DNA from: Bacteriovorax stolpii
GTDB lineage: Bacteria; Bdellovibrionota; Bacteriovoracia; Bacteriovoracales; Bacteriovoracaceae
Assembly: GCA_945862475.1 (NCBI GenBank)
Contig: CAMAYW010000008.1
Span: forward strand, 1 to 20,082
Reading direction: 5' to 3'
Length of the DNA stretch: 20,082 nt
Part shown: one piece after another, positions 6,287 through 12,999 of the stretch
How the letters are laid out: the number at the start of each line of letters is the position of its first letter
How positions within the stretch are numbered: the first letter of the stretch is position 1
The notes under the pieces: model-generated
Seen by the model: only the letters and a program-made list of their open reading frames with translations
Database searches by the model: none
Told to the model about the DNA's origin: nothing
Position numbers and translations under genes: made by a program

Positions 6287-8101
6287 ATGTGGCTTTTAAG
6301 GTTTATTTTTGTATTCCTTATTTCTTTTAGCTTCGCAGTGGCGCAAGAACAAGTTGCTGTTCGCCTGAATGAACAGGGCATCATGAAAATATTAAGACTG
6401 GTTGTTCAATACAACACTTCCAGTAAGGACAGTAAAACAATCATTATACCTAAAAATATTTATAAATTTACCGTACCAAAATCTAAATTCTCATCTAATC
6501 CCATCATTCCCATCGTTAATGAAATCAGTGATCTTAACCTCAATAAGGATTTAAATTTTTATCTCAATACTGCAGATATCAAAGTAAATGGCGATGTCGA
6601 CATGAATAGTCTGAAGTCAGAGATACTTAATTCTCATGATCATGGTTTCGATGTTAAGTTAGGAATAAGTTTTTCTAAAATCTCGATTAGTGCACCCTCA
6701 CTTTCTCTTTGTGAGGATAAGCAGAAAGGAACTAAAAATTGTGGTTCTGGTCTCAAATTAAAACTCAACACCCTCAATATAGCGACAACCAATCGACCAG
6801 TGTCACTTTCTATAAATATAAGAGTAAAAACAGATGGCAAAGTTGCAAGAGTCAGTGTTCAAAATGTGAGTTCAAATATTGAGTCTGGTGATTCGCCATC
6901 CTTATCAATAAACTTCAAATCGATTGATGTCCCTCGTATTGCGATTGTGATCGATGGACAAGAAACAGAGTTGGACACCTCTAAGTTAAAAGATGAGATT
7001 TTAAAAAAGAAAAACTTTTTGGCAAAAAAACTTTTAAGTTTTGTAGGTGATTTTATTGCGAATGATCTTGCTGAGATGATTAATGTTTATCTTGTTAATA
7101 AATCGATTGCAACATCCTACCAAATCTACAAAAAAGAAAAACCAGTAAAATTTGATGAATTTATTTATCAGCAAAGATATGCATCTCCTCAGGATAACAC
7201 CTATGTATATATTCCTAGACCTCTTCCCCCAAAGTTTAATGGTGATCAGGATCCAAGTATTGAATTCATGAACGAATTATCCAAAATCATAGAGAGTGCT
7301 CAACTTGGAATTTCTCTAAATAAAATGAGCACGCCTGGAAACAAGGATCTTGAACTTCATGGTTTGATAAGTTTTATGTTAAATGGCGCTCATATATCTG
7401 TTCGAAATACACTTGGTAATTCAGATAGACCTCTTCCTAAGCTTGATCTCTCCCCATATCGAAAAAATGATATAAATCTTGCGATATCGGAACCACTCAT
7501 CAATGGTGTGCTTGATGTAGCAAATTCAACCAAGCTCTTCCAAGAAATATTTGAGTCGATGTCACCCGTGCAAGGATTTTCAATTAGAAGCGTGAAATTC
7601 CACTTTTCTTCGAATAAGACAATGACTGCGGTTGTCAATGCTCAAATCGATCTGAATCGTCTTGCCTCAGATGGAATCACTTCATGGTTTAAAAACCAAA
7701 TCGCAGCCTGGCTTGAGAGACATAACAATAACGGAAAAATTTACTTCCCAATAGAAGTTTCAGTCATTCCTGTTATCAAGAATCTCTCTAATGGAGGAGC
7801 TGGTCTTGATTTAAAAGTTCTTTCTCCTTTTGGCTCATCAAGTCTTCCAAATAACTATAATTATCCAACAAATATTCCAAATATGACTTCGACCGTAAAA
7901 AAAGGGGTTATGGCAGAGCTCAGATCGTCCATTGAACCTCACATGAACAAGACATATTCGGTGGATCTTACAAAGTTTTTAAATAAGTCTGGAGTGGTGT
8001 TCTTTCCAAAAATGCTTTCAATAAATCAAGGGGCGTATCTTCTTTTAGGACTAGATATTAAAGATATTAAATTTAACTCAAAAAATCCAAATTTAAGATA
8101 A
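6287..8101 (+). CDS. Secreted protein, probable BPI-like (TULIP) lipid-binding protein, first of tandem pair
   Basis: The ATG at 6287 is chosen over an in-frame ATG at 6206: AGGGAG (6275-6280) lies 6 nt upstream and a Sec signal peptide follows at once (cleavage near residue 19, AVA-QE). The mature protein (about 585 aa, no lipobox, no later membrane helix) is beta-rich. Several segments resemble mammalian BPI/LBP: VAVRLNEQGIMKIL at the mature N-terminus (BPI has a VVVRISQKGL segment), INLAISEPLINGVLDVA (about 396-412) at the likely start of the second domain, and a final GVVFFPKMLSINQGAYLLLG (569-588) resembling the BPI C-terminal strand. Cys142 and Cys152 could form a disulfide in the N-terminal domain. 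TULIP proteins hold lipid in a hydrophobic tube; here the site would be periplasmic or extracellular. The assignment rests on remembered pattern similarity, so the fold is plausible, not proven. Confidence 0.5.
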   Translation: MWLLRFIFVFLISFSFAVAQEQVAVRLNEQGIMKILRLVVQYNTSSKDSKTIIIPKNIYKFTVPKSKFSSNPIIPIVNEISDLNLNKDLNFYLNTADIKVNGDVDMNSLKSEILNSHDHGFDVKLGISFSKISISAPSLSLCEDKQKGTKNCGSGLKLKLNTLNIATTNRPVSLSINIRVKTDGKVARVSVQNVSSNIESGDSPSLSINFKSIDVPRIAIVIDGQETELDTSKLKDEILKKKNFLAKKLLSFVGDFIANDLAEMINVYLVNKSIATSYQIYKKEKPVKFDEFIYQQRYASPQDNTYVYIPRPLPPKFNGDQDPSIEFMNELSKIIESAQLGISLNKMSTPGNKDLELHGLISFMLNGAHISVRNTLGNSDRPLPKLDLSPYRKNDINLAISEPLINGVLDVANSTKLFQEIFESMSPVQGFSIRSVKFHFSSNKTMTAVVNAQIDLNRLASDGITSWFKNQIAAWLERHNNNGKIYFPIEVSVIPVIKNLSNGGAGLDLKVLSPFGSSSLPNNYNYPTNIPNMTSTVKKGVMAELRSSIEPHMNKTYSVDLTKFLNKSGVVFFPKMLSINQGAYLLLGLDIKDIKFNSKNPNLR

Positions 8102-8111
8102 GTGGTGTAAA

Positions 8112-9794
8112 ATGAAAAAGTATTTCAATCTCTTCATCCTTGTTTTGTTTTATTCTTCAATCTCATCTGCGGAGATTTTTAAATCACCAGATATTGTGAT
8201 TGATTCTAAACTGGATTATGACTGGTCTCACATGCTCGTTGGTAAGTTAAGAACACTTTTGAAAAACTACAATATGGCGGATCCTTTTAAAGGAGAATTT
8301 CCTGGTGCTTTAATACTCAATGAATCTAAGTTAGGTCCACTCTTACCTCAAGAATCAATAAACCTGATACGTGATTTTGGGAATGTTGTTGGTCTTCATT
8401 TTTTAGAAACAGATACAAAAGTAGTGATGAAGGATTTTAGTTACGAAGTAAAAGGCTTTAAAACTGATATTAAGGCAAATGAGAAGCTGAATGATGGTTT
8501 GAGTATTGGAACTGACTTTTCGGCGTCTGAGGTTAATCTAAGAGCTTCTAAATTAACTCTTTCTCTCGTTATCCCAGGAGTGAAGAGTTCTCCAGTCTTT
8601 AATGTTGATGTGATAAACCCAACAATTAGAGCAGTTGAAGAAAGATTGATTAGTTTTTTTGCCCAAATTAAAATAATTGATAAGAAGGATCATTTTAAGC
8701 TACAAATCTTGAAGGCCAATTTTGATCAAATGGCGAATAGACTGATGTTAAACACTGATGACATCTCTTTGGAGTACGAAAAAATAGTTATCCCTAAAGT
8801 AACGGTTAAAATAGGTGATAAAACAGTAAACTTTTCACCAGATAAAATTCAAAAATTAATCAGAGCGAATCATCAGGCCATTAAAGGAATACTACTTTCA
8901 CAAGTTGCAGATTTTTTAAAGTCCAACACAAGTGCAGCAGCTTTTAAAGTTTTGGAACAATATCAATTAACAAAAGAATATTGGATTGCGACCTCCGCCA
9001 TTGAAAGTCAATTTCGGTTGGAGAATTTTGGAACTTCAAAAGAGGGCGATAATATTGAAGTCAACATGCCAGGAGACTTTTGTACAACCGAAAAATTTGA
9101 TCTTCATAAAAAAGATTGTATTTCAAACAAAACGACCCAAATAGCTGCTACGAGAATTAATAATCTTCTTCATAAAAATTCGGTTCAAGAAATGAAGAAT
9201 CTCATGGCGGATGGTGATGCAAATATCGTTGCAAGTATTTCTGAGGATTATGTAAATAAGCTTTTAGTCACAACTTATGATGCTGGATTATGGAAAGACT
9301 CTTTATCGCAGGCAGGAGTAGAGCTAGGTCCAAATAAGGTTGTCATGAGACTTGATAAGAAAGGTGATTCTGGAACGCTCATCATGGATGTCATCTACAC
9401 ACCAACAAAGATGGAGAGATTTCTCACCGGCTCTAGAGTGATAAGATTTCCTCTCGTTTTAGATGTTTCATTAAGAATTGAAAAACATCAAGAGGAGCCG
9501 ATTGTCATTATTCGCCTCAAGGATGTGGATACTTCTGATGAAACGATCATTAATGGCAAACCTGATGTTAATATGGTTAGTACAGTAAAAGATGTTCCTA
9601 GGTTCAAAGGTAAAGTTGCAAAAGCGATTCGAGAGAAGGTGTCAATTCTTAGGAACAAGGATATTATTGAATTAAGATATCCAGAATTTAAAGGATTAGG
9701 TCTAGATAAGGTTGAATTCTTATCGGATGGCCTAGGCAGAATGAATGCGATTATGAGACTTGAAGACCTAATTGAAGATGAGAGTGGTGTTTAG
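8112..9794 (+). CDS. Secreted protein, probable BPI-like (TULIP) lipid-binding protein, second of tandem pair
   Basis: This 560-aa protein begins 10 bp after the previous gene and is surely co-transcribed with it. Only a weak GTGG stretch precedes the ATG. The signal peptide is clear (cleavage near residue 20, SSA-EI); there is no lipobox and no other membrane segment. Overall plan and length resemble the upstream neighbour. NIVASISEDYVNKLLVTTYD (371-390) parallels the BPI second-domain opening (a LGLSDYFFNTA-like stretch), and LDKVEFLSDGLGRMNAIMRL (531-550) has the form of the final TULIP strand. Cys324 and Cys336 lie between the two predicted domains and may form a disulfide. The two genes look like diverged paralogues, possibly forming a heteromer or lipid relay; that is inference. 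The gene ends in a 4-bp overlap with the convergent methyltransferase gene. Confidence 0.48.
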   Translation: MKKYFNLFILVLFYSSISSAEIFKSPDIVIDSKLDYDWSHMLVGKLRTLLKNYNMADPFKGEFPGALILNESKLGPLLPQESINLIRDFGNVVGLHFLETDTKVVMKDFSYEVKGFKTDIKANEKLNDGLSIGTDFSASEVNLRASKLTLSLVIPGVKSSPVFNVDVINPTIRAVEERLISFFAQIKIIDKKDHFKLQILKANFDQMANRLMLNTDDISLEYEKIVIPKVTVKIGDKTVNFSPDKIQKLIRANHQAIKGILLSQVADFLKSNTSAAAFKVLEQYQLTKEYWIATSAIESQFRLENFGTSKEGDNIEVNMPGDFCTTEKFDLHKKDCISNKTTQIAATRINNLLHKNSVQEMKNLMADGDANIVASISEDYVNKLLVTTYDAGLWKDSLSQAGVELGPNKVVMRLDKKGDSGTLIMDVIYTPTKMERFLTGSRVIRFPLVLDVSLRIEKHQEEPIVIIRLKDVDTSDETIINGKPDVNMVSTVKDVPRFKGKVAKAIREKVSILRNKDIIELRYPEFKGLGLDKVEFLSDGLGRMNAIMRLEDLIEDESGV

Positions 9795-10618
9795 AAATAA
9801 ACTTGCGCTCTCGCCTGCATAAATGAATATAAAAAGACTGCATTGGGATCATTAGCAACGCGATCAAGTTCTTCTTTTGCTTTATCCACAGTCTCTTGAT
9901 CAATATATTTCTCTGCCACAAGTTGTTTTGCTGCCGACAAAAGTAAATCCGTCCAAAAATGAATCGCCTGTTTTCTCAAAGAAGGTTGTCTATTATCAAA
10001 GTGCCAAGTCTTAACTTCTGTCTTCACCTGATGATAACCCACTGAGGTAAGAAGATTCCCAAGCTTCGCTCCAATAAAGGGATCACCCGCGTGGGAATGT
10101 TGATAATCATTAAAGGCCATCCAATATTTCCAAACATGAGGGGAATATGGCTCAAGGAAAAACGAGGAATTCATAACTTCTGTGATGATAATCTCTGAAC
10201 CAGGTCGAAGCACACGACGAACTTCACTTAGGACTTGGGCTGGATTTGGGACATGTTCTAAAATCCAACAAAGATAAGCACCATCAAATGTTTGCGCATC
10301 AAAAAGTAAATTATCACCACTCATTTGATGAAAGTCATATCGTCCTTTCGCTCCAGCGATAGAACCAATAAACTTCTCTGCTGCCTCAAGCTGCTTTGTA
10401 TTGAGATCTATTCCGGTCACGTGAAGCTTGGGAAATCTTCGAAGGAGTATTTCTGTCTGGGCACCAACACCACATCCAACTTCAATGATTTTTTTAGTAT
10501 TAGAGAAATTTATATTTTGAAAAATAGTAAATTCGGCAAACTCCGCTTGAGCTCTGAGCCTCTTTTGCTCCGTTTCTGAGAATCCGTGCAAATAAGGGAA
10601 CTCCGTGGTTTTTGTCAT
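9791..10618 (-). CDS. Class I SAM-dependent methyltransferase, substrate unknown
   Basis: The 275-aa protein has a full Methyltransf_11-type domain: motif I IIEVGCGVG (44-52), the acidic residue Asp71 in VTGIDLN that binds the SAM ribose, and WILEHVPNP...LRPG forming motifs III-IV. The opening YLHGFSETEQKRLRAQA is shared by a family of uncharacterised methyltransferases. Its start overlaps the stop of the flavoprotein gene as ATGA (10615-10618), so it is translated last in the five-gene minus-strand operon. Its place beside a protoporphyrinogen-oxidase-like gene could hint at a small-molecule substrate, but the sequence does not show one. It is the terminal gene and meets the second BPI-like gene tail to tail. 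Confidence 0.82.
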   Translation of the reverse strand: MTKTTEFPYLHGFSETEQKRLRAQAEFAEFTIFQNINFSNTKKIIEVGCGVGAQTEILLRRFPKLHVTGIDLNTKQLEAAEKFIGSIAGAKGRYDFHQMSGDNLLFDAQTFDGAYLCWILEHVPNPAQVLSEVRRVLRPGSEIIITEVMNSSFFLEPYSPHVWKYWMAFNDYQHSHAGDPFIGAKLGNLLTSVGYHQVKTEVKTWHFDNRQPSLRKQAIHFWTDLLLSAAKQLVAEKYIDQETVDKAKEELDRVANDPNAVFLYSFMQARAQVYF

Positions 10619-11874
10619 TTGAACTCACCATACTCTTGTGGGTTTTTGGCAAACGTTCTTGCAGCAGAAATCATCTCTCTAAGGGAAATGCCTGCAACAT
10701 AATTTCCAAAGATTGCTAAGTTTGACTCTTTTTGAGCAAGTTGATGAAGTTTTTTTACACTCAAATATCTCTGAAGATCATAAATTGGTAGGGCCTTGTC
10801 CCAATAAGTATTTTCGATGTAATCGACATCTTCAGGCACAAATTCTGTGTAGATTGTTTTAATGTCTTCCATAATTTCATCATTGGTCGATTTTTTTCTA
10901 CAAATAAAAGTATAAGAAAAAACATTTGGATTATTTGAAGGAAAAATTGCCTTATTGTTGATGACTCCGATGCTATTAAAACCGTTGTTAAGAGGTATTA
11001 AAACTCCAAAAGATTTTTGAAGCGATCTTATTTCTCTCTTCATAAACACAGTTACAGTTGTTAATTCCTGGTACCTGATTCGTCCTAATTCTGCACTGAA
11101 TTCTGGCTTCATCGCATTCGTGAGTTCAGATGCTGACTGGGCATCTGTACAAATAATGGTATTACCCTTTAGCTTGAAACTTTCCTTACTATTGATTTTG
11201 ATTTCATTCCTAAGATGATCACCAAGACTATTGATGAGTGCCTGCATCCCTCCGTCAAAACTAACGGAACCTGTTACTTCTAGTCGAGGTTTTTGTTTTT
11301 GATTTTTAAACAAGAATTTCATGAATTCCCAATAAGAATCAAATTGGGCAATTTTATCAATTTCACTAAAAATCGATTTAAAGTGTAGCTGATCAGCGGA
11401 GGAGGCATAAATACCACCCAAGGCTGGGGAAATGAACCTGTTTATGTTTTCAGAACCAAGGAGGGGTTTAAAAAATTCCGCGACGGTTAATCCATCAGAA
11501 ATAAGAGGTGGCTTCTTATGACCATTCAAAGCCAATTTAGAAAGAATGGAAATTTGGAAGGCCCTTCTTGGTCTTCCATTGAGTAACAGGAGTCTTTTGA
11601 GTTTCTTCGATGCCGGTAGAGGCTCAAGTTTAAGCTCTTTTAGAAGGTCCATGGCATCTGCATTCATGTAGAGTGCGTTCGCCCCTTTCTCTACTAGTCC
11701 AGCGTGAGTCTTTTTTGTTCCAATCTTGCCACCAATTTTATTAGAACGTTCATAAATGGTGACCTTGTAACCCTGCTCTTTTAGGTAATAGCCTAGTATT
11801 AGTCCAGAGAAACCAGCTCCCCAAATATAAACATTCTTTTCGTTTGGATCAATTTTTCCAATGACTCTTTTCAT
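10615..11874 (-). CDS. hemY: Protoporphyrinogen oxidase-like FAD flavoprotein (HemY/PPO family)
   Basis: The 419-aa protein opens with a Rossmann FAD motif, VYIWGAGFSGL (GxGxxG at 19-24), with Glu42 to bind the ribose and a following KIGGK. Later segments match HemY-type oxidases: FGVLIPLNNGFNSIGVI, the FP after it, ALPIYDLQRY near the C-terminus (PPO has an aiPqY segment) and a final FAD contact, FGNYVAGISLREMI. PPO enzymes oxidise protoporphyrinogen IX to protoporphyrin IX, the penultimate step of heme synthesis. The protein is somewhat shorter than typical HemY (about 470 aa). It begins 2 bp after the glutaredoxin stop and overlaps the methyltransferase start. Other members of the amine-oxidase superfamily, such as phytoene desaturase-like enzymes, are the main alternative, though the C-terminal motifs favour PPO. 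Confidence 0.7.
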   Translation of the reverse strand: MKRVIGKIDPNEKNVYIWGAGFSGLILGYYLKEQGYKVTIYERSNKIGGKIGTKKTHAGLVEKGANALYMNADAMDLLKELKLEPLPASKKLKRLLLLNGRPRRAFQISILSKLALNGHKKPPLISDGLTVAEFFKPLLGSENINRFISPALGGIYASSADQLHFKSIFSEIDKIAQFDSYWEFMKFLFKNQKQKPRLEVTGSVSFDGGMQALINSLGDHLRNEIKINSKESFKLKGNTIICTDAQSASELTNAMKPEFSAELGRIRYQELTTVTVFMKREIRSLQKSFGVLIPLNNGFNSIGVINNKAIFPSNNPNVFSYTFICRKKSTNDEIMEDIKTIYTEFVPEDVDYIENTYWDKALPIYDLQRYLSVKKLHQLAQKESNLAIFGNYVAGISLREMISAARTFAKNPQEYGEFK

Positions 11875-11876
11875 GA

Positions 11877-12242
11877 TTAATTATTCTTTAATAGTTCTTG
11901 AAGATCACCGTTTTGATACATTTCAGTCAAGATATCATTACCACCAACTAATTTTCCATCGACATAAAGTTGAGGATAGGTTGGCCAGTTAGAGTATTCC
12001 TTAAGTCCTTGTCTGATTTCAGAATCGTTTAAGATATTAAATGTTTTAAAAGGGACACCTAAATGTTTTAAGATAGCAACCGAGTTTGCAGAAAAACCAC
12101 ATTGTGGCATTTGTGAATTTCCCTTCATGAACAAAATAACTTTTGAACTTGAAAGAAGGGCTTCAATCTGATGTTTAAGATCTTTTGTCTTATCTGCAGT
12201 TTCAATTTCAGAAATTTCATTATTCAGAATGTTAAAAGACAT
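11877..12242 (-). CDS. grxD: Monothiol CGFS glutaredoxin (Grx4 type)
   Basis: The 121-aa protein contains the hallmark CGFS (Cys48-Ser51) after MKGNSQMPQ, then the WPTYPQLYVDGKLVGG segment that binds glutathione; Lys40 is the expected glutathione-contacting lysine. These features closely match E. coli GrxD. Monothiol CGFS glutaredoxins carry a glutathione-ligated [2Fe-2S] cluster and pass it to targets, often in complex with BolA proteins. The bolA gene lies 3 bp upstream in the same operon, which fits that partnership. The N-terminus has about 18 extra residues before the usual start; an AAAGGG stretch upstream supports the chosen ATG. Confidence 0.93.
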   Translation of the reverse strand: MSFNILNNEISEIETADKTKDLKHQIEALLSSSKVILFMKGNSQMPQCGFSANSVAILKHLGVPFKTFNILNDSEIRQGLKEYSNWPTYPQLYVDGKLVGGNDILTEMYQNGDLQELLKNN

Positions 12243-12245
12243 ATC

Positions 12246-12500
12246 TTACCCTTTGTTGATTTGATCAAATTTTTCTTTTGTAAAAGTGTGCAGTTTTACT
12301 GCATGTATTCTTGTTTTTAATTCATCTTTTAAAAGATTCATAAGAATTTGATGCTGTTCGATGAGGAGTTTACCTTTGAAATTGTCACTCACGACTGTGA
12401 TAGCAAGATGATCTTTTGTTCCAGTCATGTCTTCGACTTTCACAATAGCATCGGGCATGCCATTTTTTATAATATCCTCAACAAATTTAAATTCACTCAT
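12246..12500 (-). CDS. bolA: BolA-family protein
   Basis: This 84-aa protein matches the BolA/IbaG fold: a DHLAITVVSDNFKGK strand-turn, a helix with QHQILMNLL, and the near-invariant IHAVKLHTFT C-terminal segment whose histidine ligates the shared iron-sulfur cluster. BolA proteins form heterodimers with CGFS glutaredoxins in iron sensing and Fe-S delivery. Translation likely depends on AAGGGAT, located inside the end of the upstream membrane-protein gene, whose stop codon lies just ahead of this ATG. The grxD gene follows 3 bp later. The short length is closer to IbaG than to E. coli BolA (105 aa), so bolA is used as a family symbol. Confidence 0.9.
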   Translation of the reverse strand: MSEFKFVEDIIKNGMPDAIVKVEDMTGTKDHLAITVVSDNFKGKLLIEQHQILMNLLKDELKTRIHAVKLHTFTKEKFDQINKG

Positions 12501-12501
12501 C

Positions 12502-12891
12502 TTATCCCTTTGGTGTTACGGCCCAAAAACTAGTGATGAAAGTTAAGATTCTCAGTACCAATGTCGTCATACCTAAAATTTTATGCCGAGATCTCAAATG
12601 ATTATTACCTGAAAGTACAGCTCTACCGGATTTTATCATGAAACCGTAAAAGACTACCGTAAGAACGGCAATTGTTACGTGAATATTCAAGGCCATTGCA
12701 TTTGAGACGGCCTTAGAGGCTTTAAGAATGGCTGATCGACTTAATTCGATTTGAAGGATGAGAATCAAATCCCAAATCATTGCGAAACTCATCATTTTGA
12801 CGTGTAATTTTCTATTTTTGTGAACTTTTATACCAGCGATCATCAAAACAACGATACAAAATGATTGCAGTTGCATTAATTGAGCTTCCAT
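12502..12891 (-). CDS. Small four-helix membrane protein, DUF420-like
   Basis: The first gene of the minus-strand operon encodes about 129 aa with four hydrophobic helices. Conserved-looking histidines fall at helix ends (RKLHVKMM, NIHVTIA, RSRHKILG), a pattern seen in DUF420/COG2322 (CtaM/YozB) proteins and other heme-handling membrane proteins. The ATG at 12889-12891 is preferred because GAGG lies 4 nt upstream; an in-frame ATG at 12928-12930 would add 13 polar residues but lacks a ribosome-binding site. Co-location with bolA, grxD and a PPO-like gene fits a heme or iron-sulfur theme. The DUF420 assignment is tentative; the membrane topology is clear. Confidence 0.55.
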   Translation of the reverse strand: MEAQLMQLQSFCIVVLMIAGIKVHKNRKLHVKMMSFAMIWDLILILQIELSRSAILKASKAVSNAMALNIHVTIAVLTVVFYGFMIKSGRAVLSGNNHLRSRHKILGMTTLVLRILTFITSFWAVTPKG

Positions 12892-12932
12892 GAGTCCTCG
12901 ATGATTCAAATGTTTAATGCAAGTTAGCATAT

Positions 12933-12962
12933 TTGACGGAACTCTGCCTATTAATTTATGTT
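12933..12962 (+). promoter_or_regulatory. Candidate promoter for the DinG-type helicase gene
   Basis: TTGACG (12933-12938) and TATGTT (12957-12962) are separated by 18 bp, near the sigma-70 consensus. A start near 12969 leaves a leader of about 30 nt containing AGGA (12991-12994) five bases before the ATG. Confidence 0.4.
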
Positions 12963-12980
12963 AGATCAATAGGATGTCAC
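12953..12980 (-). promoter_or_regulatory. Weak candidate promoter for the minus-strand bolA-grxD operon
   Basis: Read on the minus strand, GTGACA and TAAATT are spaced by 16 bp in the divergent spacer. The match to consensus is modest, and the element overlaps the candidate promoter on the other strand. It is listed because a promoter must lie in or near this spacer. Confidence 0.25.
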
Positions 12981-12999
12981 TTTGCGTAAAAGGATTTAA

